Notes under the pieces: model-generated
Told to the model about the DNA's origin: nothing
Databases searched by the model: none
Seen by the model: the letters and a program-made list of their open reading frames with translations, nothing else
Assembly: GCA_003428585.1 (NCBI GenBank)
Contig: QVQC01000046.1
Location: 50,512 to 114,511 of the forward strand
Reading direction: 5' to 3'
Length of the DNA stretch: 64,000 bases
From: Nioella halotolerans
GTDB taxonomy: Bacteria > Pseudomonadota > Alphaproteobacteria > Rhodobacterales > Rhodobacteraceae
Position numbers and translations under genes: made by a program
Shown: positions 54,906 through 64,000 of the stretch, one piece after another
Layout: every line of letters starts with the position of its first letter
Position numbering within the stretch: position 1 is the stretch's first letter

Positions 54906-57900
54906 GCGGCGCGCCGGCGCGCCGCCGCGATCACCCCGGAAACGAGGAGCGACAGCAGCCACAGCGCCACGCAGATAGACGCGCTGCCCGCCACGAAGGC
55001 GAGGAAGGCGGCGCGGGCGCCTTCCATCGGCAGCAGCCCGGCCAGCGGCGCCCAGATCGCCCCGGTCACGATCTGCGCCCCCAACGTCGCCGCGAACAGG
55101 ACCGCCACCGCCAGCACCGCGACCCCGACCCCCGTCGCCAATGCCGGGGCGCGGGCCGCCGCGCGCAGCCCGCGCCGCAGCGCCTGCATCTGCCGCCCCA
55201 CGTCCTGCTGCATGGCAAGGATCGCGGGCACCACCAACAGCACCACCACCATGCCGAAGCCCAGCCCGTAGACCAGCGTGATCACCGTGGGTTTCAGGAA
55301 CTGCGCATCCGCCGACCGTTCATAAAGCAGCGGCGACAGTCCCAGAACCGTCGTCAACGTGGTCAGCAGCACCGGACGCAAGCGGTCCGCCACTGCGTCG
55401 ACGATGGCCGGCACCAGCCCCCTGTCGCGCGCGTATTCATCGACCGTGGTGATCAGCACGATGGAATCGTTGATGATGATCCCGGTCATGCCGATCAGCC
55501 CCACCACCGTAAACATGCTCAGCGGGACGTCCCACGCGGCGTGGCCATAGATCGTGCCGACAAGGCCGAAGGGGATCACCGCCATCACGACAATGGGCCG
55601 GGTCCAACTGGCAAAGATCCATGCGAGCACGAGGTAAATCCCCAGCAGGCACAGGCCGAAGCCCAGAAGCGCATCGTTCAGGAAGGCGTTTTCCTGCTCC
55701 GACAGACCCGACAGGCGATAGCCGACCCCGTAATCGGCCTCGATCTGTGGCAGGATCACCTCGCTCAATTCGGTCATGACCTGTTCGGCGCGGGCCGGAT
55801 CATCCTCCGACAGGTCGCCGGTGACCGAGACCAGCCGTAACCCGTTCTCACGCTGGATGGTGGCAAAGCCGGTCCGCGTGGTGACGGAGACCAGATCGGC
55901 CAGCGGCACGTATTCGCCGGAACTGGCGCGCAACAGCGTGCGGTCGAGGAAATCGGCGGTCAACTCGCCCTCGGGCAACTCCACCCGGATCGCGGCGGTG
56001 CGCACGCCCTCAGGGAAAGTCGCCGCCTCGATGCCGTTCAGCCGGTCGCGCAGCACCCGGCCAAGCGAGCCGATCTCGAAGCCGAGCGCGCGCCCCTGCG
56101 GCGTCAGTTCAAGGATCATCTCGTCGCGGTCATAGGCCAGCGTATCTTCCAGCGCCGAGACTTCCGGGTACGCGCCAAGCGCGGTCTGCACCGCCATCGC
56201 GGCCTCTTTCAGAACCTCGGTCTCGGCGCCGAAAAGCTGCACGTCGATGGCGTCGCCGCCGGGCCCGCCGCGCCAGCCGCGGAAGCTTATCGCCTCGGCC
56301 ATCGGGTGGCGATTCACTTCATCCTGCAAATCCGCGACGAACTGAAAACTGGAATAGGGCCGCAGGTCGGCCTCGATCAGCTCAATCGCGATGGAGCCGA
56401 GCAGGTCGCCCTCCTTGTCATCCGCCACCGCCAGCCCGCGCCCGGTGGTGCCGCCCACCTCCGCCAGCGCGAAGACCAGCGGGTTGACCCCGTATTCTTC
56501 CTCGTAGCGGGTGGCCACGGCCTCCGTCGCGCGCTGCATCTCGCGCATCATCTCGAAGCTGTCGCTGCGGTCCGCGCCGTCCAGCATGGCGAAGTTGCCA
56601 GAGACGGAGCTTTGTTCCGGCGCGTTGAAGAAACGCCACGTCACGTCGCCGCGCAGGAACACCGCCATTTGCATGGCAAGGATCACGATCACCCCCGCCA
56701 GAACCGGGTAGCGCGCCCAGATGACCAGCTTCATCGCCGGGCGGAAAAGCGTATCGCGCACCCATGCAAAGCCCGCGTTCACCACCCGGCTGGGCCAGTC
56801 ATACCAATGGGTTTTCGCGGTGTGCTTCAACGCATGCGCCATGTGGTTGGGCAGGATGATGAAACATTCCACGAGGCTGGCCGCCAGCACCGCGATCACG
56901 GTAAAGGGGATGTCGGCGATAAGCTCCCCGAACCGCCCGCCGACGGCGACCAGCGCGGCAAAGGCAAGGATCGTCGTCAGCGTCGCGGAAAAGACCGGCG
57001 CTGCCATGCGCCGGGCGGCGTTCTCGGCGGCGACGACCGGCGGCTCGCCCAGTCGCCGCGCGCGGAAATCGGCATGCTCCCCCACCACGATGGCATCATC
57101 CACCACGATCCCCAACGTGATGATCAGCGCGAAAAGCGAGATCATGTTCAGCGTCAGCCCGGCGAAATACATGATCGTGATCGCCGTCAGCATGGCCACC
57201 GGAATGCCAAGCGCCACCCAGAAGGCGGTCCGCGCGTTGAGAAACAGGAAGAGAAGCCCGACCACGAAGGCAAGTCCCATGAGCCCGTTATCCAACAGGA
57301 TGCTGAGGCGGCCGGAAATCGCCTCCGCCCGTGTGCGGATAAGCTCCACCGACACGCCGTCCGGCAGGGTCGCTTCCAGTTCCTCGGCCACCTCGGCGAC
57401 GGTCGCCTGTATGGCGATGGCATCGCCCCGGTCGGACCTGTCCACGCGGATCGAGATGGCCGGGCTGTCACCCACGAAATAGGCGCGGTTGCGGTCGATC
57501 CCTTCTTCCCTGACCATCGCCAGATCGCCGATGGTCAGGGCCGAGCCGTCGGCGTTGTAGCGCAGCACGATGCCCGCCACATCCACCGCGCTGCGTTTCG
57601 CCACGCCGGTGCGCACCCGCGCATTGGCCCCTGTCACGTCGCCCGCCGGGGCGGTGTCGGCCTCTGCCGCGATGGCCTGCGCGATCTGCGACATCGACAC
57701 GTCATGCCGTATCAGCGCCGCGGAGGGTACCTCCACCACGATCTCGGGCGCCGCCACGCCCCGGATCGTGGTCCGCGTCACGCCGCGATCGAACAGCATC
57801 GCCACGAATTCATCGGAAAACCGGCCCAGTTGATCGGTGCTGACCGGGCCGGAAATCACCACGTCGGTCACCCGGTCGCGCCAGACACCGCGACGCACGA

Positions 57901-58300
57901 CCGGGTCTTCGGCATCGTCGGGCAGGGTGCTGACCCCGTCGACCGCCACCTGCACGTCATCGGCGGCGCGGCCCATGTCCCAGCCGGGGTCAAACTCCAG
58001 CCGGATCGAGGCGCTGCCCTCGCGGCTGGTGGCGCTGGTTTCGGCAACCCCTTCAACGGCTAGCAGAACCGGTTCCAGCACGGCGACGATCGCCTCGTCG
58101 ATATCCTCGGCGCCAGCCCCGTCCCAGCGAACGCTGACGCTGACATTGTCGACCACCACGTCGGGAAAGAACTGCGCCCGCATGCGCGGGAAGACGGCCA
58201 GCCCGACAACGATCAGCACGACCAGCAGAAGGTTCGCCGCCGTGGCGTGGCGGGTAAAGTAGGACAGGACGCCCCCGGCGCTGTCGGGAAGCTGCCTCAT
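54902..58300 (-). CDS. RND-family efflux pump permease
   Basis: 1132 residues, AcrB-like. N-terminal helix, large periplasmic porter domains (~35-335 and ~575-880) and the transmembrane proton-relay motif GIVVDDAIVVGEH (Asp-Asp in TM4). It resembles heavy-metal/hydrophobic-drug RND members of Rhodobacterales. Substrate unknown. The start overlaps the adaptor gene by 4 nt and the stop overlaps the convergent DsbD-like gene by 4 nt. No outer-membrane factor is adjacent. Confidence 0.93.
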   Translation of the reverse strand: MRQLPDSAGGVLSYFTRHATAANLLLVVLIVVGLAVFPRMRAQFFPDVVVDNVSVSVRWDGAGAEDIDEAIVAVLEPVLLAVEGVAETSATSREGSASIRLEFDPGWDMGRAADDVQVAVDGVSTLPDDAEDPVVRRGVWRDRVTDVVISGPVSTDQLGRFSDEFVAMLFDRGVTRTTIRGVAAPEIVVEVPSAALIRHDVSMSQIAQAIAAEADTAPAGDVTGANARVRTGVAKRSAVDVAGIVLRYNADGSALTIGDLAMVREEGIDRNRAYFVGDSPAISIRVDRSDRGDAIAIQATVAEVAEELEATLPDGVSVELIRTRAEAISGRLSILLDNGLMGLAFVVGLLFLFLNARTAFWVALGIPVAMLTAITIMYFAGLTLNMISLFALIITLGIVVDDAIVVGEHADFRARRLGEPPVVAAENAARRMAAPVFSATLTTILAFAALVAVGGRFGELIADIPFTVIAVLAASLVECFIILPNHMAHALKHTAKTHWYDWPSRVVNAGFAWVRDTLFRPAMKLVIWARYPVLAGVIVILAMQMAVFLRGDVTWRFFNAPEQSSVSGNFAMLDGADRSDSFEMMREMQRATEAVATRYEEEYGVNPLVFALAEVGGTTGRGLAVADDKEGDLLGSIAIELIEADLRPYSSFQFVADLQDEVNRHPMAEAISFRGWRGGPGGDAIDVQLFGAETEVLKEAAMAVQTALGAYPEVSALEDTLAYDRDEMILELTPQGRALGFEIGSLGRVLRDRLNGIEAATFPEGVRTAAIRVELPEGELTADFLDRTLLRASSGEYVPLADLVSVTTRTGFATIQRENGLRLVSVTGDLSEDDPARAEQVMTELSEVILPQIEADYGVGYRLSGLSEQENAFLNDALLGFGLCLLGIYLVLAWIFASWTRPIVVMAVIPFGLVGTIYGHAAWDVPLSMFTVVGLIGMTGIIINDSIVLITTVDEYARDRGLVPAIVDAVADRLRPVLLTTLTTVLGLSPLLYERSADAQFLKPTVITLVYGLGFGMVVVLLVVPAILAMQQDVGRQMQALRRGLRAAARAPALATGVGVAVLAVAVLFAATLGAQIVTGAIWAPLAGLLPMEGARAAFLAFVAGSASICVALWLLSLLVSGVIAAARRRAA

Positions 58301-59766
58301 CCGCCCATCCGGCTTTCGATCCGGGTGACGATCCGCACGGGCACCTCCTCCTCCTGCAATTGAAGCAGCATCCGGTCGCGCACGTCATCGGGCAGGAAAC
58401 TGTTGGTCTCGACGAAGGCGATCAGCCGCGCGCGCCGGTCCGGGTCGAGCGTGATGGTGTCCGGCGCGGCTTCCGCCTCGGTCCTTTCGTCGGTACCGGG
58501 CCGCAGCGGGGTGACGCGGATCCCGGCGCCAAGCGAGGGGGAGCGCGACACCACCACCTCGGCGCCGTCAAGCTCCGCCGGGGCGCGCACGATCACGTCA
58601 TCGCCCTGTCGCCGCAGCAGCGTGACCTGCGCCTGCTCCAGCCGGTTTTCCTCCCCGAGGACCAGCACCCGGTCCTGCGCATCGAGCGCGGTCGCGGGCA
58701 GGATCGCCACGTCGCCCAGTGCCGGCTCTTGCAGGCGGACGGTCACGAAATCGCCCGCCCGGAAACCGCGCGTTTCCAGCAATTCGGCATAGAGCAGCCG
58801 GCCCGATTGCCCCTCTTGCACCTCGCCGCTTTCGCGGGTCAGGCGCGCGGGCGCAACGATGTCCAGACCCATCACGTCGAGGATCACCGACACCTCGGCG
58901 TGCGGCAGGCTGCCGTCTTCGTCCAGCAGCCGGGCATATTGCGACGTCGAGACCCGGAACGACACTTCCAGCGCCTGCGCGTCGATGAGTGTCGCCACCT
59001 GTTCATTGCGGTTCACAAGGCCGCCCTGCACGACGGACACATCCGCCAAAACGCCCGCGAATTCCGCGCGCAACTCGGTTTCGGCCAGCATCCGCTCGGC
59101 CTCCGACAGCGCGATGCGCCGCCTGTCCAGCGTGGTGCCCGCCTCGTCCAGCTGCGCCTCCGCCTGCGCCAGCGCCTGCCGCCGCGACAGCACCGCCTGA
59201 TGCGCGTTTGCCGCCGCCAGTTCCGCCGTCTCCACGCTGGCCGCCGAGCCGACGCCGCGGTCCAGCAGGTCCCGTTGACGGGTCAGCGCCCGATCCCGCA
59301 GTGCCGCCTGCGCCTGCGCGGCCGCCACATCCTCTCCGGCCAACTCAACGGCGGACTCGGCTTCGGCAAGGCTGTTTTCCGCCTCGCGCAGGTCGGCGGC
59401 CGCCACGTCCCGTGCCGATCGCGCCTCCGCCGGGTCGATCCGCAGCAACAGTGCCCCGGCCTCGACCGTACCGCCATCCTCGACCCCATCGGCCAGCGTC
59501 ATCACCGTGCCGGCGGCGGGGGCGCGCAGTTCCAACGTTCGCCGGCTACGCACATCGCCGAATGCGGTCAGGATGGGGGTCGCGGTCTGGAACTCGACCG
59601 TCGTGACTTCGGCGGAAAACACCCGCTCGCGTGCGAAAATGGGTTGGCCTTCCTGCGCCCAGCGCTCCTGGAGCGCCGTGTAAACGGTATTACCCGCCAA
59701 GGCCATCAGCCCCAACGTCAAGGAAATCAGGAAAAGCCCCGCGAGGGAGCGTCGGAAAAAGCGCAT
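58297..59766 (-). CDS. RND efflux periplasmic adaptor (membrane fusion protein)
   Basis: 489 residues. Membrane anchor (~10-28), lipoyl/barrel-sandwich halves with LRAPAAGTVMTLADG (~residues 80-94) and a matching second half, and a coiled-coil hairpin (~115-235, with many Ala-Glu heptads). The membrane-proximal domain ends in a non-conserved acidic segment. Typical HlyD/AcrA architecture. It pairs with the RND permease and is the first gene of that two-gene operon. Confidence 0.92.
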   Translation of the reverse strand: MRFFRRSLAGLFLISLTLGLMALAGNTVYTALQERWAQEGQPIFARERVFSAEVTTVEFQTATPILTAFGDVRSRRTLELRAPAAGTVMTLADGVEDGGTVEAGALLLRIDPAEARSARDVAAADLREAENSLAEAESAVELAGEDVAAAQAQAALRDRALTRQRDLLDRGVGSAASVETAELAAANAHQAVLSRRQALAQAEAQLDEAGTTLDRRRIALSEAERMLAETELRAEFAGVLADVSVVQGGLVNRNEQVATLIDAQALEVSFRVSTSQYARLLDEDGSLPHAEVSVILDVMGLDIVAPARLTRESGEVQEGQSGRLLYAELLETRGFRAGDFVTVRLQEPALGDVAILPATALDAQDRVLVLGEENRLEQAQVTLLRRQGDDVIVRAPAELDGAEVVVSRSPSLGAGIRVTPLRPGTDERTEAEAAPDTITLDPDRRARLIAFVETNSFLPDDVRDRMLLQLQEEEVPVRIVTRIESRMGG

Positions 59767-59850
59767 GGGCCGAAGCCTCTTTGTTCTATGATTGCCTAGA
59801 TAGAACGCGAGATCCCATCCGCCAAGCAGTGATTGACACGGACAACCGCG

Positions 59851-60393
59851 TCATTTCCGTCGCTTGTGTTCATCGAGGCGCGGAAAGATCTCGACGAAAT
59901 TGCACGGCAGGTGCCGATAATCGAATTGCCAGCGCAGGATCTCGTCCCATGCGTCCTTGCAGGCACCAGAACTGCCCGGCAGCGCGAACAGGTAAGTGCC
60001 GTTCGCCACGCCGCCCGTTGCCCGGCTTTGCACCGCGCTGGTGCCGATCTTTTGATAGGAAACCATGGTGAAGACGGTCGCGAAGGCTTCGATCTCTTTC
60101 TCGTAGACCGCGCGATGCGCCTCGACCGTCACGTCGCGGCCCGTCAACCCGGTGCCGCCGGTGGAAATCACCACGTCGACCTCGGGGTCGGCGCACCAGT
60201 CGCGCAGGTGGCCCGTGATCTCGGTGCGGTCATCGCGGCATATCCTGCGGTCGGCCAACACGTGGCCCGCGTCGCGAATCCGCGCCGCCAGCAGGTCACC
60301 GGACTTGTCCTCGGCAAGGCTGCGGGTGTCGGAAACGGCCAAGAGCGCGATGCGAACCGGGATGAAGGCTTTGCTTTCGTCGATGCGGCTCAT
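59851..60393 (-). CDS. moaB: Molybdenum cofactor biosynthesis protein MoaB
   Basis: 180 residues. Ferredoxin-like MoCF domain with IALLAVSDTRSLAEDKSG, the adenylylation-site STGGTGLTGRDVT and ALPGSSGACKDAWDE. It adenylylates molybdopterin in the bacterial MoaB/MogA family. The ATG at 60393 overlaps the phosphoesterase stop by 4 nt. First gene in a row (moaB, phosphoesterase, uracil-DNA glycosylase) with ATGA overlaps. Confidence 0.92.
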   Translation of the reverse strand: MSRIDESKAFIPVRIALLAVSDTRSLAEDKSGDLLAARIRDAGHVLADRRICRDDRTEITGHLRDWCADPEVDVVISTGGTGLTGRDVTVEAHRAVYEKEIEAFATVFTMVSYQKIGTSAVQSRATGGVANGTYLFALPGSSGACKDAWDEILRWQFDYRHLPCNFVEIFPRLDEHKRRK

Positions 60394-60989
60394 GTCGTGA
60401 CCTCGAACCAATTTGCGCGGGGGCCAAGGTTGACAACACGGCTTGCGCCGATCCGACCCTCCTGCCCCCAACTGTCGTGGATATGGCCGCAAAGCACCAG
60501 CCGTGGCCGGATGCGATCTATCGCCGCGCGGATCGCGACCGACCCCACCGATTGTCCGGCAGATGTCACATCCACGACGCCCTTGGGCGGCGAATGGGTG
60601 ACGAGGATGTCGGCGCCCTCACAGGCGGCGAGCATCGCGGCCGCCGCCCGCTCGTCGAGGTCGCAGGACCACGCGCCGAAGGGTGTTACCGGCACGCCGT
60701 AGCCCAACCCGAAAACGCGCAGTCCGTCGGTCTGCGTGCCATCGCCATGCAGCACCGTCACGCCCGCACCCGCCGCGGCGCGCAATTCTTCCAAGCTCTC
60801 GGCATTGCCGGGCACCGCGATCATCGGCGCCGCGAGCCCGTCAAGCAGCGCCAGCGCCTCGGCCAGCCCGCGACGCATGTTGCAGAAATCCCCCGCCCCG
60901 ATCACGAGGTCGGCCGCGCGGCTTGCCGTCACCAGTTCGGCCGCGCGTTCACCGGAGGCATGCAAGTCGGAAAACGCGAGGATCCTCAT
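60390..60989 (-). CDS. Calcineurin-like metallophosphoesterase
   Basis: 199 residues. The start MRILAFSDLH gives the first metal motif, then GDFCNMRRG, the PGNAES motif (GNAES where GNHE is more usual), VTHSPPKG, and the final GHIHDSWGQEG. Small metallophosphoesterase like those acting on cyclic nucleotides or phospho-substrates; target unknown. Start and stop both overlap neighbouring genes by 4 nt (ATGA). Confidence 0.88.
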   Translation of the reverse strand: MRILAFSDLHASGERAAELVTASRAADLVIGAGDFCNMRRGLAEALALLDGLAAPMIAVPGNAESLEELRAAAGAGVTVLHGDGTQTDGLRVFGLGYGVPVTPFGAWSCDLDERAAAAMLAACEGADILVTHSPPKGVVDVTSAGQSVGSVAIRAAIDRIRPRLVLCGHIHDSWGQEGRIGASRVVNLGPRANWFEVTT

Positions 60990-61777
60990 GTCCGCAGCCT
61001 CGCCTGCACCGCCAGCAGATCGGCCCACGCCTCGCGCTTGCGCACCGGTTGGCGCAGCAGGAAGGCGGGGTGGAACATCGGCATCGCGGGGCGCTGCATG
61101 ACCTCCTGCCAATTTCCGCGCAATCGCGTGATTCCGCGCCGCCCCAGCAGGCCGTCGCAACTGACATTGCCCATCAGGATCAGCAGGTCAGGCGCGGCCA
61201 GTTTTATATGGCGCTGGACGAAGGGCAGCATCATGGCGATCTCGACAGGGCTCGGGTCGCGGTTCTGCGGTGGGCGCCATGGCAGGATATTGGTGATGTA
61301 GAGCGCCTTTCGCGCTTCCGCCGCGGTCCGCGCGAGGCCGATCGAGTCGAACATCCGGTCCAGCAACTGGCCCGCGCGCCCCACGAAAGGCTTGCCCTGC
61401 ATGTCCTCTTCGCGCCCCGGCGCCTCGCCCACGATCATCACCCGCGCCGCCGGGTCGCCATCGCAAAAAACGAAATTGCGCGCACCGTGGCGCAGGTCGC
61501 AATGGGCGAAGCCTTCCATCTCGGTCGCAAGTTGCCCAAGATCACCGGCACGCAGAGCCGCCTTGCGCGCCTCGACGACCGGATCGACCTCCCCTGCCGG
61601 TCCGGCGACCGGCGGCGCGCCGGGTGCCGCGGCAGCCATGGACGCGGGCGCGGCAACCGGCTCCGCCGCCGCCACGAACCGGTCCACCGGCGTTTCGGCA
61701 ATCGCCTCGTCGGCGCCAAGCTCCACCTGCCAGGCGAGCCAGTCCAATGCGGTATGATAGGCGATGTCCGACTCCAT
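60986..61777 (-). CDS. Uracil-DNA glycosylase, family-4-like, lacking the Fe-S cysteines
   Basis: 263 residues with a ~90-residue N-terminal extension (Pro/Ala-rich linker ~40-65). Motif A GEAPGREEDMQGKPFVG (~118-134) and motif B FHPAFLLRQP (His236) define a family-4-type uracil-DNA glycosylase for base-excision repair. The family normally has four cluster Cys beginning with CxxC; here only C93, C105 and C207 are present and HCDL replaces CxxC. The cluster is therefore probably absent, as in some alphaproteobacterial members. Confidence 0.88.
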   Translation of the reverse strand: MESDIAYHTALDWLAWQVELGADEAIAETPVDRFVAAAEPVAAPASMAAAAPGAPPVAGPAGEVDPVVEARKAALRAGDLGQLATEMEGFAHCDLRHGARNFVFCDGDPAARVMIVGEAPGREEDMQGKPFVGRAGQLLDRMFDSIGLARTAAEARKALYITNILPWRPPQNRDPSPVEIAMMLPFVQRHIKLAAPDLLILMGNVSCDGLLGRRGITRLRGNWQEVMQRPAMPMFHPAFLLRQPVRKREAWADLLAVQARLRT

Positions 61778-61876
61778 GCGCCAAGGCTATGCCCGGCCCC
61801 GCGCAAGGTAAATGCCCCTCGTGCGGCCCCGCGCCCCGGCCGAGGATGGCGCGCAACGGTGTTCAGCGGTGCGCAA

Positions 61877-62416
61877 CTAGACCGACGCCTTGCGCAGATC
61901 CGCCATCAATTCCGACAGCGCCGCCTCGTAAAGCTCGTTCACAAGGCGCCCCTCTGCGTCGAATTCCTCCGAACAATTGCCCACCAGAACCTCCGGCCCC
62001 GGCAGAATATGCGGGCGGAACGGCGTCAAGCACAGGCGCAGCAGCCATTGCGTCCGCTCCCCGCCCGCACGGCCGGCAGTTGCAGCCATGATCGCCACCG
62101 GCTTGTCGCGCCACGGCCCGCCCTTGGTGCGGCTGACCCAGTCGAGCGCGTTCTTCAACACCCCCGACAAACCCTTGTTGTATTCCGGGCCGGAAATGAT
62201 CACCGCATCGGCCGCCGCGATCTGGTCGGCAAGGCGTTGCACCGACGCCGGAATGCCCTCCGCCGCCTCAAGATCGCCGTCATAGAGCGGAAGGTGCAGA
62301 TCGGCCTCGACAAACTCCGCCGGGTCATACATGCGCGCTGCCTCCCGCATCAGCTTGCGGTTATAGGAGCCTTCGCGCAGCGATCCGCTGATGCCCAGCA
62401 ATGTTCCCGATGCCAT
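61877..62416 (-). CDS. NAD(P)H-dependent FMN reductase-like protein
   Basis: 179 residues, flavodoxin-like fold. The FMN phosphate motif GISGSLREGSYNRKL is near residues 7-21, followed by GPEYNKGLSGVLKNALDW, the characteristic PEYN block of NADPH-dependent FMN reductase/azoreductase. Substrate (quinone, azo dye, chromate) is unclear. I chose the ATG at 62416 with an AAGGA ~9 nt upstream; an ATG 48 codons earlier is rejected. Confidence 0.92.
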   Translation of the reverse strand: MASGTLLGISGSLREGSYNRKLMREAARMYDPAEFVEADLHLPLYDGDLEAAEGIPASVQRLADQIAAADAVIISGPEYNKGLSGVLKNALDWVSRTKGGPWRDKPVAIMAATAGRAGGERTQWLLRLCLTPFRPHILPGPEVLVGNCSEEFDAEGRLVNELYEAALSELMADLRKASV

Positions 62417-62627
62417 GTGCCTTGTCCTTTCTTTCGATTTGGTGTCGACAACCCACATATGCCGCGCAGCGGCGAAATCCATGCCCCGCACAGGCGCTGT
62501 GCGCGACGCGCGCCCCTTGGCAAGCGGTGGTGCGAGGTGTATCTCGATAGCCCATGACACGGATTTTCGACATGGATGACAGGACGCGCCTGCCTTGGCG
62601 TTTTCACGGTCTCTGCGCCTCGGGCCG

Positions 62628-62654
62628 GGTCAGCGGGCTATCGCCCTGCTGACC
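62628..62654 (+). promoter_or_regulatory. Strong hairpin upstream of leuC
   Basis: GGTCAGC (62628-62634) and GGG pair with CCC and GCTGACC (62648-62654), with one bulged T, ending 44 nt before the leuC ATG. No T-tract follows. It could be a leader structure controlling leuC or an end of the divergent transcript. Confidence 0.35.
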
Positions 62655-62698
62655 ATCGCCACCTTTCGCAGCCAGACACCCCGAGAAAGTATCAAACG

Positions 62699-64000
62699 AT
62701 GACCGGCAAGACCCTTTACGACAAGATCTGGGACGCTCACCTCACTCATGAGGACTCGGACGGCACCAGCCTGATCTATATCGACCGCCACCTTGTGCAC
62801 GAAGTCACCAGCCCGCAAGCCTTCGAAGGGCTGCGCATGGCGGGGCGCGGCGTGCGGGCCCCCGACAAGACCATCGCGGTGCCCGACCACAACGTGCCCA
62901 CGACCGAGGGGCGCGACAACCCCGACCAGATGCCGGAAGACAGCCGCATCCAGGTGGCCGCGCTCGACACCAATGCCAAGGATTTCGGCATTCATTACTA
63001 CCCGGTCAGCGATGTCCGGCAGGGCATCGTTCATATCGTCGGCCCCGAACAGGGCTGGACCCTGCCCGGCATGACGGTGGTCTGCGGTGACAGCCACACG
63101 GCGACGCACGGCGCCTTCGGCGCGCTTGCGCACGGGATCGGCACCTCGGAGGTGGAGCATGTGCTGGCCACCCAGACGCTGATCCAGAAGAAATCGAAGA
63201 ACATGAAGGTGGAGATCACCGGCAAGCTGAACCCCGGGGTCACCGCCAAGGACATCACGCTGGCGATCATCGGCGAAACCGGCACCGCCGGCGGCACCGG
63301 CTACGTGATCGAGTATTGCGGCGAGGCGATACGCGCGCTGTCCATGGAAGGCCGCATGACGGTCTGCAACATGGCGATCGAGGGGGGCGCGCGCGCCGGC
63401 CTGATCGCGCCGGACGAAACAACCTACGATTACGTCAAGGGCCGCCCGCATGCGCCGAAAGGCGCCCAGTGGGAGGCGGCGATGGCATGGTGGCAGACGC
63501 TGCGCTCCGACGATGATGCCCATTGGGACAAGGTGGTCACGATCCGCGGCGAGGATATCGCGCCGGTTGTCACGTGGGGCACCTCACCCGAGGACGTGCT
63601 GGCGATCACCGACAAGGTGCCCGCGCCCGAGGATTTCGAGGGCGGCAAGGTCGAGGCGGCGCGCCGCGCGCTCGACTACATGGGGCTGGAGCCGGGCACG
63701 CCGCTCGACCAGATCAAGATCGACACCGTTTTCATCGGCTCCTGCACCAATGGCCGGATCGAGGATCTGCGCGCCGCCGCCGAGATCCTGAAGGGCAAGA
63801 AGATCGCCAAGGGCATCCGCGCCATGATCGTGCCCGGCTCCGGCCTCGTGCGCGCACAGGCCGAGGAGGAGGGGCTCGCCGACATCTTCAAGGAGGCCGG
63901 CTTCGAATGGCGCCTTGCGGGCTGTTCCATGTGCCTTGCCATGAACCCCGACCAGCTTGCCCCCGGCGAGCGTTGCGCGGCGACCTCGAACCGCAATTTC
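62699..64000 (+). CDS. leuC: 3-isopropylmalate dehydratase large subunit, C-terminus cut by window edge
   Basis: 434 codons of ~467. Aconitase-type fold with [23 protein letters not shown], the first Fe-S Cys in [14 protein letters not shown] and CxxC in [13 protein letters not shown]. These are the three cluster ligands of the 4Fe-4S centre (all inside the window). Forms a heterodimer with LeuD to isomerise 2- to 3-isopropylmalate. leuA is in the same orientation 60 kb upstream; leuD/leuB are not within the window. Confidence 0.96.
   Translation, partial: MTGKTLYDKIWDAHLTHEDSDGTSLIYIDRHLVHEVTSPQAFEGLRMAGRGVRAPDKTIAVPDHNVPTTEGRDNPDQMPEDSRIQVAALDTNAKDFGIHYYPVSDVRQGIVHIVGPEQGWTLPGMTVVCGDSHTATHGAFGALAHGIGTSEVEHVLATQTLIQKKSKNMKVEITGKLNPGVTAKDITLAIIGETGTAGGTGYVIEYCGEAIRALSMEGRMTVCNMAIEGGARAGLIAPDETTYDYVKGRPHAPKGAQWEAAMAWWQTLRSDDDAHWDKVVTIRGEDIAPVVTWGTSPEDVLAITDKVPAPEDFEGGKVEAARRALDYMGLEPGTPLDQIKIDTVFIGSCTNGRIEDLRAAAEILKGKKIAKGIRAMIVPGSGLVRAQAEEEGLADIFKEAGFEWRLAGCSMCLAMNPDQLAPGERCAATSNRNF

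Noticed and set aside
56306-58063. Long plus-strand open frame opposite the RND pump gene
   Set aside because: Its protein is His/Arg/Gly/Asp-rich noise and the minus-strand RND gene has intact domains across the same interval.

Overview
This window reads as an ordinary core-chromosome segment of a high-GC alphaproteobacterium of the Rhodobacterales (Rhodobacteraceae/Roseobacteraceae). The evidence is the FnrL-type regulator, ccoNOQP-ccoGHIS beside uspA, fnrL and hemN, a DUF1013 (TrcR-type) regulator, the four-Cys-free family-4 uracil-DNA glycosylase, an aa3 oxidase subunit IV, and mreBCD-mrdA-mrdB beside leuA. Genes are tightly packed with many 4-bp ATGA/GTGA overlaps. I see no prophage, transposon, CRISPR array, tRNA or rRNA.

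Layout. 1-1105 (minus): photolyase-like gene (cut by the window edge) and a short-chain dehydrogenase. 1208-2953: leucine-rich leader peptide and leuA. 3619-9250: elongation cassette mreB-mreC-mreD-mrdA-rodA, followed by a 2-hydroxyacid dehydrogenase. 10297-12967: aerobic coproporphyrinogen oxidase hemF (minus) and a D,D-carboxypeptidase with a SPOR domain. 12978-24821: a microaerobic respiration island with cbb3 oxidase (ccoNOQP), its assembly genes (ccoGHIS), uspA, fnrL and oxygen-independent hemN, with four FNR-type boxes. 24835-30608: YejABEF-type peptide ABC transporter. 30766-35876: membrane cytochrome c, pheA, SRPBCC protein, nudC, a cyclic nucleotide phosphodiesterase and the SRP RNA. 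35933-43860: HAD hydrolase, clpS, RsmC-like methyltransferase, SDR, DUF4453 protein, trcR, recR, ybaB, dnaX. 44257-53931: lipid synthase, MFS transporter, quinone oxidoreductase, COQ9, rpsU, lipoprotein, aa3 subunit IV, MBL hydrolase, acyl-CoA dehydrogenase, Sua5, YqgE. 54069-62416: DsbD-domain protein, RND pump plus adaptor, moaB, phosphoesterase, uracil-DNA glycosylase, FMN reductase. 62699-64000: start of leuC.

How the parts work together. Under low oxygen, FnrL (Fe-S sensor) would act at boxes in front of ccoN, uspA, ccoG and hemN, switching on the high-affinity oxidase, its Cu/haem maturation factors and oxygen-independent haem synthesis. hemF covers the aerobic step, and the membrane cytochrome c and aa3 subunit IV belong to the aerobic chain. 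mreBCD/mrdAB and the D,D-carboxypeptidase shape the cell wall.

No novel protein system was found. The most unusual signals are non-coding or very small: a tandem 91-nt-period pair of hairpin units just downstream of ccoP with a compensatory base-pair change; a promoter- and RBS-equipped 46-codon gene beside fnrL; a leucine leader peptide before leuA; an apparently leaderless FNR-class-II hemN promoter; and a tetraloop hairpin over the rpsU ribosome binding site.
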